Shown: positions 17,121 to 26,065, counted from the stretch's first letter. The stretch: 64,000 bases of DNA from Chryseobacterium senegalense (GCA_001403755.1 CYUH01000015.1:474589-538588), one strand, 5' to 3'. The notes: a model not told the origin generated them from the sequence alone. Made by a program: numbers and translations.

Positions 17121-17945
17121 ATGAAATATTTCGCGTACATATTAGGTTTTACTTTACTTTTTTCTTGTAGTAAAAAGCAAATTACGGTTGAAAATGCCAC
17201 CGCAAAACCTCATTTGACATTCATTTCCTGCCAAAAAAAAATGGTGAGAGTTGAAGGTGGAAAATATCGCCCATTTGTAGGTGAAGAAAGCGATAGTTTA
17301 ACCTCTGTGAAATCTTTTTTGATAGATGAAACCGCTGTTACGAATGCGGAATATCTTAAATTTTTGAAGAAAAATCCCCAATGGACCAAAAGCAAAGTTT
17401 TGAAACTATTTGCTGACAGTACTTACCTTCATTCTTGGAAAAGCGATTATGAAATTCCAGCAGATGTAAGTCTGGATGCGCCTGTAACCAATATTTCTTG
17501 GTACGCCGCAAAAGCCTACGCAGAAAGTGTTGGGAAAAGATTACCAACTGTGGATGAATGGGAATTTGCCGCAAGAGCTAGCGAAAAACTAAAAGACGCG
17601 ACCGAAAACCCAGAATTCACTTCCGAAATTCTGAATCTTTATCAACAGAAATATGGGTACAAAAAACCGGTGAAACAGCACGCAGCTAATGCATGGGGGA
17701 TTTATGATCTCTATGGAACAATCTGGGAATGGACGGAAGATTTCAATTCGGTGATGATGACCGGAGAATCTCGAAAAGACAATGCGGTGAACGAAACTTT
17801 GTTTTGCGCAGGTGCCTCAGTGACTTCTTCGGATCTAAGAAATTATGCCGCATTTATAAGATTTGCAATGCGAGGAAGCATGAAAGCCAACTACACCGTC
17901 AATAACCTCGGTTTCCGATGTGCGAAGGATTTAGTTGAAAATTAA
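17121..17945 (+). CDS. NirV-like lipoprotein of the formylglycine-generating-enzyme (SUMF1) fold
   Basis: About 274 residues from the ATG at 17121 (MKYFAYILGF); 14 earlier codons would spoil the signal peptide. Lipobox LLFSC is followed by an FGE-sulfatase domain with MVRVEGGKYRPF, RLPTVDEWEFAAR, YDLYGTIWEWTED and LGFRCAKD. NirV proteins of this fold often accompany nirK; their job is not settled. Of the two redox cysteines of true formylglycine-generating enzymes, the position equivalent to the second (in FRCAKD) is present. The first, five residues earlier, appears to be Asn. This argues against classical FGE chemistry. It sits 58 nt after nirK in the same operon. Confidence 0.82.
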   Translation: MKYFAYILGFTLLFSCSKKQITVENATAKPHLTFISCQKKMVRVEGGKYRPFVGEESDSLTSVKSFLIDETAVTNAEYLKFLKKNPQWTKSKVLKLFADSTYLHSWKSDYEIPADVSLDAPVTNISWYAAKAYAESVGKRLPTVDEWEFAARASEKLKDATENPEFTSEILNLYQQKYGYKKPVKQHAANAWGIYDLYGTIWEWTEDFNSVMMTGESRKDNAVNETLFCAGASVTSSDLRNYAAFIRFAMRGSMKANYTVNNLGFRCAKDLVEN

Positions 17946-17979
17946 AGATCTGACAACGGAAAACCCAATAAATAATACT

Positions 17980-18558
17980 ATGAAAAATATTTTAAAAACC
18001 CTTGTTTTCGCATCCCTTTCGCTTCTCGTTTTGGGAAGTTGTAAAAAACAAGAAAATGAAAATATAGATCCTGCTTCTATTTTTAATTTAAGTTCAAAAT
18101 GGGAGACGCCCGACGGTACCAAAATTCAATTGGAAGATCTTAAAGGGAAAGTGCTCACGATGGTTATGGTTTACACTTCTTGTAAAACGGCTTGCCCAAA
18201 ATTAACAGCCGATATGAAAGACATAGAAGCAAAAGTAGGACACAAAAATCCTGAAGATCTACGCTATGTTTTAATCTCAATCGATCCTAAAAATGACACT
18301 CCTGAGAAAATGCGAGAATTCATTAAAAACTATCATTTAGAAGGCAAACAATGGCTATTTATTCGAAGCAATGAAGACAATACTAGAGAATTGGCCAATG
18401 TTTTAGCCGTAAAATACAAACAAATTTCCCCAATGGAATTTTCACATTCCAATATCATCAGTGTTTTTTCAAAAGACGGAGTTTTGGCTCATCAAAAAGA
18501 AGGAATCAGCGTCGATATCGAAGGAACAGTAAACGCAATTAAAAATCAACTCAAATAA
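17980..18558 (+). CDS. SCO1/SenC-family copper chaperone or thiol protein, lipoprotein
   Basis: 192 residues from the ATG at 17980; the frame runs open upstream but only from a TTG. Lipobox VLGSC (Cys21). A thioredoxin-like fold carries the SCO copper site: Cys68 and Cys72 in YTSCKTACPKL plus His156 in FSHSN. DPKNDTPEKM is a family motif. SCO proteins deliver copper to the CuA site of cytochrome oxidases or reduce its cysteines. Here, inside a nirK operon with no oxidase genes, it most likely helps metallate NirK; that is inference. Gaps are 34 nt before and 25 nt after. Confidence 0.9.
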   Translation: MKNILKTLVFASLSLLVLGSCKKQENENIDPASIFNLSSKWETPDGTKIQLEDLKGKVLTMVMVYTSCKTACPKLTADMKDIEAKVGHKNPEDLRYVLISIDPKNDTPEKMREFIKNYHLEGKQWLFIRSNEDNTRELANVLAVKYKQISPMEFSHSNIISVFSKDGVLAHQKEGISVDIEGTVNAIKNQLK

Positions 18559-18583
18559 TTATTCATCATTAAAATTAATCAAA

Positions 18584-18997
18584 ATGAAAAAGCTTTTTTT
18601 AACATCAGCCTTAGCAGTTTTAACAATAATGTCTTGCTCCAAAAAAGAAGAAGCGACACAAGAATCTGCAAACCAACCAGAATCTAACGTAATGTTGGAA
18701 GAAAAACCTACAACTGAACCTGAACCTGTAGCCGCATTAACACCAGAAGAAGAAGGAAAACAGTTGGTAGAAGGTGCCGATTGCCTTTCTTGCCATAAAG
18801 TTGACGGAAAATTAGTTGGTCCATCTTACCAAGAGGTTGCTGCAAAATATACCGAAGCAGATATTGATAAGCTTGCAACAAAAATCATTGATGGTGGACA
18901 AGGAGTTTGGGGCGAAATTCCAATGACACCACATGCGGGATTAAGTCCTGATAATGCAAAATTAATGGTGAAATATATTCTTTCAACTAAGAAATAA
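18584..18997 (+). CDS. Monoheme cytochrome c lipoprotein (c551-like)
   Basis: A 137-residue class I cytochrome. Lipobox IMSC (Cys18) is followed by an acidic, Pro/Glu-rich linker of about 40 residues. The heme motif is CLSCH (Cys67, Cys70, His71), and the likely axial methionine is Met114 in GEIPMTPH. LVGPSYQEVAAKY is typical of c551/c552 proteins. The tether would let it shuttle between the membrane and NirK. It is the probable electron donor to NirK, given that NirK here has no fused cytochrome and this gene lies in the same operon. Electrons would come from the bc1-like or alternative complex III; this is inferred. Confidence 0.9.
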   Translation: MKKLFLTSALAVLTIMSCSKKEEATQESANQPESNVMLEEKPTTEPEPVAALTPEEEGKQLVEGADCLSCHKVDGKLVGPSYQEVAAKYTEADIDKLATKIIDGGQGVWGEIPMTPHAGLSPDNAKLMVKYILSTKK

Positions 18998-19038
18998 AAT
19001 ACTGAATGTCAATAATTTAAATCCATAAATAAAAAATA

Positions 19039-19761
19039 ATGAATACAAGAACAGACCTCATAGGAGAAATGGTTGCAGAGGATTTTAGAACAGCAGCTGT
19101 TTTTAAAAAATATGGAATCGATTTTTGCTGCAAAGGCGGTAGAACTATCGCTGATGCATGTGAGAAAAAAAATATTGATCAAGAAAAAATCATTTCTGAA
19201 TTAGAAAATCTTCCTAAAACCGATGCTTCCGGAATTGATTTTAACAATTTTCCCATCGACTTGCTTGCTGATTATGTAGAGAAAACGCATCATCGTTATG
19301 TGGAAGAAAAAACACCGATACTTCAGCAATTTCTAGATAAACTTTGCAAAGTTCACGGAGATCGTCACCCGGAATTGTTTGAAATTAACGCTATTATCAA
19401 CGAATCTGCCCGTGATTTAGCAGCTCACATGAAGAAAGAAGAATTGGTGTTATTTCCATTTATTAAGCAAATGGTAAAAGCTAAAATTTCTGGTGAAGAT
19501 GTTTTGCAGCCTCATTTTGGAACCGTAGAAAATCCTGTAAATATGATGATGCACGAGCATACTACAGAAGGAGAACGATTTGAAAAAATCGCGCAATTAA
19601 CCAATAATTATATTCCTCCAGCAGATGCTTGCAACACTTACCGCGTAACTTTTGCCATGCTTCAAGATTTTGAGAACGATCTTCATAAACATATTCATTT
19701 AGAAAATAATATTCTTTTCCCAAAATCCATCCAACTGGAAAAAGAATTTGCTGCAGTTTAA
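19039..19761 (+). CDS. ric: Iron-sulfur cluster repair di-iron protein (RIC/YtfE/ScdA)
   Basis: A 240-residue cytoplasmic protein. The N-terminal ScdA domain holds the Cys-Cys pair (Cys30, Cys31 in GIDFCCKGG). The hemerythrin-like domain follows, with the histidine/glutamate ligands in KTHHRYVEE, VHGDRHPEL, AAHMKKEE, MHEHTTEG and LHKHIHLEN. RIC proteins restore Fe-S clusters damaged by NO or oxidants, possibly by releasing NO or donating iron. Placement between nirK and the NO reductase fits protection against NO made by this operon. Length matches E. coli YtfE (220) with a slightly longer middle part. Confidence 0.95.
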   Translation: MNTRTDLIGEMVAEDFRTAAVFKKYGIDFCCKGGRTIADACEKKNIDQEKIISELENLPKTDASGIDFNNFPIDLLADYVEKTHHRYVEEKTPILQQFLDKLCKVHGDRHPELFEINAIINESARDLAAHMKKEELVLFPFIKQMVKAKISGEDVLQPHFGTVENPVNMMMHEHTTEGERFEKIAQLTNNYIPPADACNTYRVTFAMLQDFENDLHKHIHLENNILFPKSIQLEKEFAAV

Positions 19762-19779
19762 ATTTTTAATCTCAAAAAT

Positions 19780-22023
19780 ATGACACCAAAAAAACTATGG
19801 ACTTGGTTGGCTTTCGTAATGATCGCTTCTTTTGCGGTTCTTATATTTTACGGAGCTGATATTTACCGTAAAGTTCCGCCCATTGCAGAAAAAGTGATGA
19901 CTACAGACGGACAAGTTTTGTACACAGCTCAGAACGTAAAAGATGGGCAAAATGTATGGCAATCCATCGGTGGACAAACCGTGGGAAGTATTTGGGGACA
20001 TGGTGCTTACATTGCTCCCGATTGGAATGCGGATTATCTGCATCGTGAGGCTTTACTTCTTTTAGATGAATTGGCAAAAAAAGACGGGAAAATCTACAAA
20101 GATCTTCCCGATGAAGACCAAGCAAAGTATCATATTTTACTGAAGAAAGAACTTCGCACCAACACTTTTGATGAGCAAACCAACACGATTACATTTTCTC
20201 CGGAAAGAGCAAAAGTGCAAAAGGAATTAGCGGTTTATTATACTAAACTATTCATGAATGATCCCTCGATGGCAAAACTGCGGGATGCTTATGCAATTCC
20301 TGTAAATTCCATCAAGGATAAAGATCGTATGAATGATATGAATGCTTTCTTTTCTTGGAGCACTTGGGTTTGTATTACCCAGCGTCCGGGAGATGATGTT
20401 ACTTACACCAATAACTGGCCCCATGATCCATTGGTAGGAAATACCCCTTCGAGTTCTCTGCACTTGTGGTCTGGTTTCAGTATCTTAATGCTATTGGGCT
20501 GTGTTGGATTATTGGTGTTTTATCATGCTAGAAACAAAGAAGAAGAAATAAGCGAAGAGCTTCCACTAGAAGATCCGCTTAGGAATATGAAGCCAACTCC
20601 ATCTATGAGAGCAACTTTAAAATATATTTGGGTAGTGGCATTGCTTATTCTTGTACAAATGTTAGCAGGGGTTGTTACTGCTCATTACGGGGTAGAAGGA
20701 AGTGCATTTTACGGAATTCCTTTAGACCAAATTTTGCCTCAATCGGTTTCTCGAAGTTGGCATGTTCAGTTAGCGATTTTCTGGATTGCAACATCTTGGT
20801 TAGCCACAGGTTTATATATTGCACCTGCAGTTTCTGGTTATGAACCAAAATATCAAAAATTAGGAGTGAATGTTTTGTTTGCAGCACTTCTGATCGTAGT
20901 TTTCGGATCTTTGGCTGGGCAATGGATGGGCGTAATGCAAAAATTAGGTTTGGTCGATAATTTTCTTTGGGGACACCAAGGTTATGAATATATTGAACTG
21001 GGAAGAGTTTGGCAGATTTTATTATTGGTTGGATTAATTCTTTGGTTGGTTTTGATGCTGCGAGCTTTGATGCCTGCCTTGAAAAAGAAAGATGAAAACC
21101 GTCACATGCTCACTTTATTTGTTATCGCATCTGTTGCTATCGCGATGTTCTATGCAGCTGGATTAATGTATGGGCGACAAACTCACTTGGCAATTGCCGA
21201 ATACTGGAGATGGTGGGTGGTTCACCTTTGGGTAGAAGGTTTCTTTGAAGTTTTCGCCACCGTGGTAGCTGCGTTCTTGTTTACCAGATTAGGTCTGTTG
21301 AGAATAAAATCTGCTACAAATTCCGTATTGTTCTCCACGATAATCTTTTTAGCAGGCGGAATTTTAGGAACTTTCCATCACTTATATTTTAGTGCAACTC
21401 CAACTGCTGTTTTGGCTTTGGGAGCAACATTTAGCGCATTAGAAATTGTTCCTTTAGTACTGATTGGGTATGAAGCGTATCATAACTATCAATTAACCAA
21501 AACCACGAAATGGATTTCTGCTTACAAATGGCCAATTTACTGCTTTATTGCGATGTGTTTCTGGAATTTCTTAGGAGCCGGAATCTTCGGATTTGCCATT
21601 AATCCACCAATTGCTTTGTATTATATTCAAGGATTAAATACCACCGCAGTTCACGGTCACGCAGCACTATTTGGAGTATATGGAATTCTTGGAATTGGAT
21701 TGATGCTATTTATTTTAAGAGGTTTGTATCCAGATCGTCAGTGGAATGATAAATTGATTGGTTGGGCCTTTTGGCTTACGAATATTGGTTTGTTTGTAAT
21801 GACAACGATAAGCTTACTTCCGATAGGAATTATGCAAGCAGTTGCGTCAATTCAGGAAGGATATTGGTATGCACGTTCTGCCGAATTTATGCAAACCGAT
21901 GTGATGAATTTCTTAAGATGGATGCGCGTTCCGGGAGATACTCTTCTGGCTTTGGGTGAACTTCTTTTAGTGATTTTCATCATCGGACTACAATTTGGTT
22001 GGTCTCAGAAAGAAAAACGCTAA
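19780..22023 (+). CDS. norB: Quinol-dependent nitric oxide reductase (qNOR)
   Basis: A 747-residue single-subunit enzyme reducing 2 NO to N2O with electrons from (mena)quinol. A long N-terminal extension (about residues 25-225) replaces the NorC cytochrome and has no CxxCH, the mark of qNOR. About 14 membrane helices follow. The heme-copper-family ligands are visible: His328 (WHVQLAIFW), His482 with Glu486 and Glu490 (HLWVEGFFE), His533-His534 (FHHLYFS), and His625 and His627 (HGHAALFG). It is the last gene of the operon, 18 nt after ric, and is followed by a strong hairpin. menC elsewhere in the window fits a menaquinol donor. Confidence 0.96.
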   Translation: MTPKKLWTWLAFVMIASFAVLIFYGADIYRKVPPIAEKVMTTDGQVLYTAQNVKDGQNVWQSIGGQTVGSIWGHGAYIAPDWNADYLHREALLLLDELAKKDGKIYKDLPDEDQAKYHILLKKELRTNTFDEQTNTITFSPERAKVQKELAVYYTKLFMNDPSMAKLRDAYAIPVNSIKDKDRMNDMNAFFSWSTWVCITQRPGDDVTYTNNWPHDPLVGNTPSSSLHLWSGFSILMLLGCVGLLVFYHARNKEEEISEELPLEDPLRNMKPTPSMRATLKYIWVVALLILVQMLAGVVTAHYGVEGSAFYGIPLDQILPQSVSRSWHVQLAIFWIATSWLATGLYIAPAVSGYEPKYQKLGVNVLFAALLIVVFGSLAGQWMGVMQKLGLVDNFLWGHQGYEYIELGRVWQILLLVGLILWLVLMLRALMPALKKKDENRHMLTLFVIASVAIAMFYAAGLMYGRQTHLAIAEYWRWWVVHLWVEGFFEVFATVVAAFLFTRLGLLRIKSATNSVLFSTIIFLAGGILGTFHHLYFSATPTAVLALGATFSALEIVPLVLIGYEAYHNYQLTKTTKWISAYKWPIYCFIAMCFWNFLGAGIFGFAINPPIALYYIQGLNTTAVHGHAALFGVYGILGIGLMLFILRGLYPDRQWNDKLIGWAFWLTNIGLFVMTTISLLPIGIMQAVASIQEGYWYARSAEFMQTDVMNFLRWMRVPGDTLLALGELLLVIFIIGLQFGWSQKEKR

Positions 22024-22042
22024 AATTCAACATCATTTAAAG

Positions 22043-22079
22043 AAAAAGGATTGGGGTTTTATAAATTCCAATCCTTTTT
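22043..22079. terminator. Bidirectional terminator between norB and mutS2
   Basis: 12-bp stem AAAAAGGATTGG/CCAATCCTTTTT (22043-22054 with 22068-22079) between convergent genes, with T tails on both sides. Confidence 0.85.
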
Positions 22080-22095
22080 TATTGTGTTTTATGGT

Positions 22096-24246
22096 TTAAA
22101 TCCTTTCCAGTTCCTCCGCGGAAATTTGGGTTTTGAATATTCCGTAATTCACGGTCACTTTTTGGTTTTTATCGATTTTCTCAATAGTTCCAACGCTTGT
22201 GCTTCCGGAAATACGTACACGCTGACCAACTTTCAGCCACACAGCACGTTCTTTTAGTCTTTTGTCTTCCAGTTTTTCGTGGGTTTCAGCGATTTTTTCC
22301 TGAACATTTTCCTTCTTCAGCTGTTGTGTGATTTTCCGTTTCACAACCTGAAGTTTCTTGGTTTCATCTTTATCAGAACCCAATTTCCTGAATTTTTCCT
22401 GCTCCAATATTTTCACGAAATCTTTGACCACATCTTTTCGCGATTTACCTTTTACATAGGAATCGATGAAGCCTTCAATCTTGTTGCCGAATTGCAATTT
22501 GCGGTGTTCTTCTTCGTATAATTTCTGGAAATTAAAGAGTTTTTGTTGCAGTTGCTCGTTGAGTTTTTCCAGATTTTCTTTCTTGTTTTGGGTTGATTCT
22601 TTCTGCTCGGTAAGGTTACTTTTCAGTTTTTCAACTTCAAATTTTTCCTGCTGAAGTTTTACAATCGTTTTATCTAGATTTACAATATCATGTTCCACCT
22701 TTTTCTTGGCTGAATTGATGATGAATGCAGGGATTTTGTTCTTTTTTGCTACCTCAAAAGTGAATGAACTTCCGGCTTGTCCCACTTCCAGTTTATACAA
22801 AGGTTCCAGCGTGTGTTCATCGAAAAGCATTGCCGCGTTTTGTGCATTCGGAAGTTGTTCTACAACGAGTTTTATATTGGTGTAATGCGTTGTAATAATT
22901 GCAAAAGATTTTTTATTGTAGAAAAATTCCAGGAAACTTTCCGCCAAAGCGCCACCAAGTTCAGGGTCGGAACCGGTTCCGAATTCATCAATCAGTAAAA
23001 GTGTGTTTTCATCGGCTTCGCGAATGATCCTTGCCATTTTTTTCAAGCGCGATGAGTAGGTGGAAAGATGGTTTTCGATGGATTGATTATCACCAATGTC
23101 AGTCATTATCTTATCAAAGAAAAACATTTCCGATTTGGGATGAACAGGAACCAAAATCCCGCTCTGAATCATCAGTTGAAGTAATCCGACCGTTTTTAAA
23201 GTGATGGATTTTCCTCCTGCATTCGGACCAGAAATACAAAGAATTCTGTTGTGTTCCGTTAAAGTAAAAGTTTGCGGGAAAATCTGTTTTTTTTCTTCGC
23301 GGTTTCTAATCAACAAAAGCGGATGATAAGCATTAACCAAACGAAGTGTTTTGTGAGGATTGATTTTCGGTAAAATTCCACCGATTTTTTCAGCAAATTT
23401 CGCTTTCGCTCGCGTGAGATCCAGATCAAAAATATACTCTTGATACGACGAAAGCTGAGGTTGAAATTCCGCGATTTCGGCGGTGAGTTTTCGTAGAATT
23501 TTATCAACTTCTTTCTTTTCTTCTTCGATGTCTTCGCGCAGTTTAAACTGATGTTTTACCACCGATTCCGGTTGGATATAGGTGATGGAACCTGTTTTCG
23601 AAAGTCCTAAAACCCGTCCCAAGACTCGCTTTTTATAAGCCGATTTCACTGCCAAAACTCGTTGGTCATCAATTATACTTTCGCGGATGTCGTCTAGAAA
23701 ATCTGTTGCGGAAAGAGAGGAAAGTGCTTTGTTGAAATTCTCCTGTATGGCTTTCCTCGCATGAGAAATTTCGGCTCTTAATGTTCTTAGGATGGGTGAA
23801 GCCTCACTTTTTACCTCGCCGAAACGGTTGAAAACTTTGTCAATTTTTTCGATAATTTCTTTCCGGAAATCCAGATCTTTCACATCATTGTTCAATGTTG
23901 CAAAAACTTCTTCATAAGCCGGATAAAATTTTTGAAGTTTACCGATTTGTTCGGTTAAACTTTTTATTTTGATGAAAGCACTGTTTTCTAGCCGAAAATT
24001 CTCGATCAACATCAGTTTCAGTTCCGTCTCGATATCCTCATATTCGTTGAAGGGAATTGCGTTATCGCTTTCGAAACTCGATAAAAATTCGGATACTTTT
24101 TTTAATGAAGTTTTTGCTTCATTGATTGAAAAAGGCCGCAGTTCTGAAATTTTTGTGGCCATTTTATGGGAAAAAGCAAAGGGCGAAATTTCCGCAAGCA
24201 AATCCGGAAATTCTAGTTCTTCTAATTGGTCGTTGGTTATTTGCAC
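22096..24246 (-). CDS. mutS2: MutS2-type ATPase without an Smr domain
   Basis: A 716-residue MutS-family protein. The N-terminal clamp/lever region is mostly helical. The ATPase follows with Walker A GPNAGGKS (340-347), Walker B LLLIDE (416-421) and the family segment DIGDNQSIENHLSTYS. A coiled coil (about 515-600) and a small beta domain (VGQRVRIS...VGTIEKID) end the protein. The Smr nuclease domain that normally closes MutS2 (about 780 residues in Bacillus) is missing. A role in recombination control or ribosome rescue is therefore uncertain. The reading frame begins with GTG (24246), 5 nt after a TAAATTTG box, suggesting a leaderless start. It is divergent from ung. Confidence 0.88.
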   Translation of the reverse strand: MQITNDQLEELEFPDLLAEISPFAFSHKMATKISELRPFSINEAKTSLKKVSEFLSSFESDNAIPFNEYEDIETELKLMLIENFRLENSAFIKIKSLTEQIGKLQKFYPAYEEVFATLNNDVKDLDFRKEIIEKIDKVFNRFGEVKSEASPILRTLRAEISHARKAIQENFNKALSSLSATDFLDDIRESIIDDQRVLAVKSAYKKRVLGRVLGLSKTGSITYIQPESVVKHQFKLREDIEEEKKEVDKILRKLTAEIAEFQPQLSSYQEYIFDLDLTRAKAKFAEKIGGILPKINPHKTLRLVNAYHPLLLIRNREEKKQIFPQTFTLTEHNRILCISGPNAGGKSITLKTVGLLQLMIQSGILVPVHPKSEMFFFDKIMTDIGDNQSIENHLSTYSSRLKKMARIIREADENTLLLIDEFGTGSDPELGGALAESFLEFFYNKKSFAIITTHYTNIKLVVEQLPNAQNAAMLFDEHTLEPLYKLEVGQAGSSFTFEVAKKNKIPAFIINSAKKKVEHDIVNLDKTIVKLQQEKFEVEKLKSNLTEQKESTQNKKENLEKLNEQLQQKLFNFQKLYEEEHRKLQFGNKIEGFIDSYVKGKSRKDVVKDFVKILEQEKFRKLGSDKDETKKLQVVKRKITQQLKKENVQEKIAETHEKLEDKRLKERAVWLKVGQRVRISGSTSVGTIEKIDKNQKVTVNYGIFKTQISAEELERI

Positions 24247-24250
24247 ATTG

Positions 24251-24258
24251 CAAATTTA
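24251..24258 (-). promoter_or_regulatory. Candidate -7 box of mutS2
   Basis: TAAATTTG on the minus strand. Its final G is 5 nt before the GTG start codon, placing transcription start at or near the start codon. Confidence 0.4.
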
Positions 24259-24296
24259 AGGATAATTTGATAATGTATTCCGTTGCATAAATTTTG

Positions 24297-24304
24297 TATT
24301 TTTG
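24297..24304 (+). promoter_or_regulatory. Candidate -7 box of ung
   Basis: TATTTTTG. If used, transcription would begin a few bases past the ATG at 24306, so the next in-frame ATG (24336) would be the start of ung. No clear -33 box. Confidence 0.35.
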
Positions 24305-24335
24305 AATGGTAAAAATTAATAATAACGATCACTTC

Positions 24336-24977
24336 ATGAATTGGGATACCGTTTTAGCACCAATCAAAAATACCAATCAATTCCAAGATCTTTGGGAAAA
24401 AGTGAATCAAGAATATGCTTCAGAAAAATGTTTCCCGCCGAAAGATCAAATTTTCCGCGCTTTTGATTTGACGCCTTTTGATGAAATTAAAGTTGTAATT
24501 ATCGGGCAAGATCCTTATCATAATGATTTCCAAGCAAATGGATTGGCTTTTTCGGTTTCTGAAAATGTCAAAATTCCGGCTTCTCTTAAAAATATTTTCA
24601 ATGAATTAAAAGACGATTTAGGAATTGAAAGAACTAAAAAAGAGCTCGATGATTGGGCGAAACAAGGCGTTTTATTGCTGAATTCCACGCTTTCAGTGAA
24701 GGCTCATTCGCCGAATTCGCACAAAGATTTGGGTTGGGAAGTTTTCACGAATGAAGTGATTAAAGAAATTTCGGCGAAAAAGGAAAATGTGGTTTTCGTT
24801 TTGTGGGGAAATTTTGCACAAAAAAAGGAGGAACTGATCGATTCCTCCAAACATTTTGTCGTAAAATCTGCGCATCCATCGCCGTTTTCAGTGTATCGTG
24901 GTTTCTACGGAAGTAAGCCTTTTTCTAAAATTAATGATTACTTAAAAAGCAAAAATTTAAAACCTATTTCATGGTAG
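24336..24977 (+). CDS. ung: Uracil-DNA glycosylase, family 1
   Basis: A 213-residue base-excision repair enzyme removing uracil from DNA. The catalytic Asp59 lies in GQDPYH (57-62). LLLNSTLSV is the uracil-binding strand, and HPSPFSVYRGF holds catalytic His180 and the DNA-intercalation loop. I choose the ATG at 24336 (MNWDTVLAP), which matches the usual family N-terminus and the candidate promoter. An in-frame ATG 30 nt earlier (24306) is possible. The 3' end overlaps the convergent lipoprotein gene by 14 bp, with no terminator between them. Confidence 0.95.
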   Translation: MNWDTVLAPIKNTNQFQDLWEKVNQEYASEKCFPPKDQIFRAFDLTPFDEIKVVIIGQDPYHNDFQANGLAFSVSENVKIPASLKNIFNELKDDLGIERTKKELDDWAKQGVLLLNSTLSVKAHSPNSHKDLGWEVFTNEVIKEISAKKENVVFVLWGNFAQKKEELIDSSKHFVVKSAHPSPFSVYRGFYGSKPFSKINDYLKSKNLKPISW

Positions 24978-25569
24978 CGCCGTCTTGGTTTTCGGAATTT
25001 TCTTTAGCGAATTTCAGACCGATTTTATAGCTTCCTTTTAAAGCTTTAAAACCTTTTTCAGAAGTAATTTCCGGGCTTAATTCTACCAGTGAAATAGAAA
25101 CTCCGTTGAAATTTTGGCTTTTATGGTAATTTTTATTGGCGTCATTGATGGTGCTTAATTTCACGGTAACTGGCCGGGAATACAATCCCATCAATTCGAT
25201 TTCCGCGGTAGCTACGCCGGCCCAAATGCAATTCACACCTTTCGGACAGCGACTGTCTTCGGTAATTTGTTTGAAGGTAACATTGGTTTCATACTGTTTC
25301 AAAAATTTATTTTCACCTTCTTTAAAATAAATCACGTTTGAAACGCTTTGTTGTTCTTTTTTGGCGGTTTCCTGCGCTTCTTCATCAGGTGGCAAACCTA
25401 CCGACATTTCCGGTTCTCCAGATTTTGGACTCTTAGGCATTGTTGTAGTGGTTACGGTTTCAGTTTTTTGTGCTGTCGTAGGAGTTTTCTGAGTTTCTTC
25501 AACTTTTGGTTTTTGACAAGCGGTGAACGCTAGAAATCCTATTGCGATGAATAATTGTTTGTGTATCAT
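24964..25569 (-). CDS. Putative lipoprotein of unknown function
   Basis: 201 residues from the ATG at 25567-25569; an upstream in-frame start would precede the signal peptide. Lipobox FTAC (Cys18) is followed by about 55 residues rich in Thr, Pro, Glu and Lys, probably a flexible tether. The globular C-terminal domain of about 120 residues has SRCPKGVNCIWAG, a two-cysteine segment seen in several secreted proteins of Bacteroidota that I cannot tie to a function. It lies 4 nt after the DUF456 gene and is probably co-transcribed with it. The end overlaps ung. Confidence 0.75.
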   Translation of the reverse strand: MIHKQLFIAIGFLAFTACQKPKVEETQKTPTTAQKTETVTTTTMPKSPKSGEPEMSVGLPPDEEAQETAKKEQQSVSNVIYFKEGENKFLKQYETNVTFKQITEDSRCPKGVNCIWAGVATAEIELMGLYSRPVTVKLSTINDANKNYHKSQNFNGVSISLVELSPEITSEKGFKALKGSYKIGLKFAKENSENQDGATMK

Positions 25570-25573
25570 GGAA

Positions 25574-26065
25574 TTATGATTTAAAAATATCAATTAAAAC
25601 TACCAAAAACATTGCCAAACCTACCATAAAATTAAAACCGGTTCCGTACAGAAATCCTATTAAAGCGCCTTTGGTAGAATTCCATGCTTTTTTTTTGTCG
25701 TTGGCATCGTGTAATAATTCGCCCACAAAAACACCTAGAAACATTCCGATTAAAAATCCGAAAGGAAGAGGAATGAAAAACATTCCGAGAATAGTTCCGA
25801 TGATGGACCCGGCGCTTCCCCAGCGCGTTCCACCGTATTTTCGGTTTGTTCGTGCGGGAATTACGTAATTCAATATGATGGAAAGTATCGTGAGAAAAAC
25901 AAAGATCCAGATGTAAACCATGGAAAGTGACGAGTCGGTTCCGAATTTATAAATTAATAATCCGCAAAGACTGAGCAATAATCCCGGTAAAACCGGTAAA
26001 AATGTTCCCAAAATGCCAACCAAAAGTAGAATAATGCTCACCAAAGGAATGAGTGTATCGTTCAT
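25574..26065 (-). CDS. DUF456 family membrane protein
   Basis: A 163-residue protein, almost entirely membrane helices, with glycine-rich repeats typical of DUF456: LVGILGTFLPVLPGLL near the N-terminus, RKYGGTRWGSAGSIIGTILG and FFIPLPFGFLIGMFLGVFVGE in the middle. The family's function is not known; members are small inner-membrane proteins. It leads a two-gene unit with the lipoprotein 4 nt downstream and is divergent from the channel gene at 26135. Confidence 0.88.
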   Translation of the reverse strand: MNDTLIPLVSIILLLVGILGTFLPVLPGLLLSLCGLLIYKFGTDSSLSMVYIWIFVFLTILSIILNYVIPARTNRKYGGTRWGSAGSIIGTILGMFFIPLPFGFLIGMFLGVFVGELLHDANDKKKAWNSTKGALIGFLYGTGFNFMVGLAMFLVVLIDIFKS

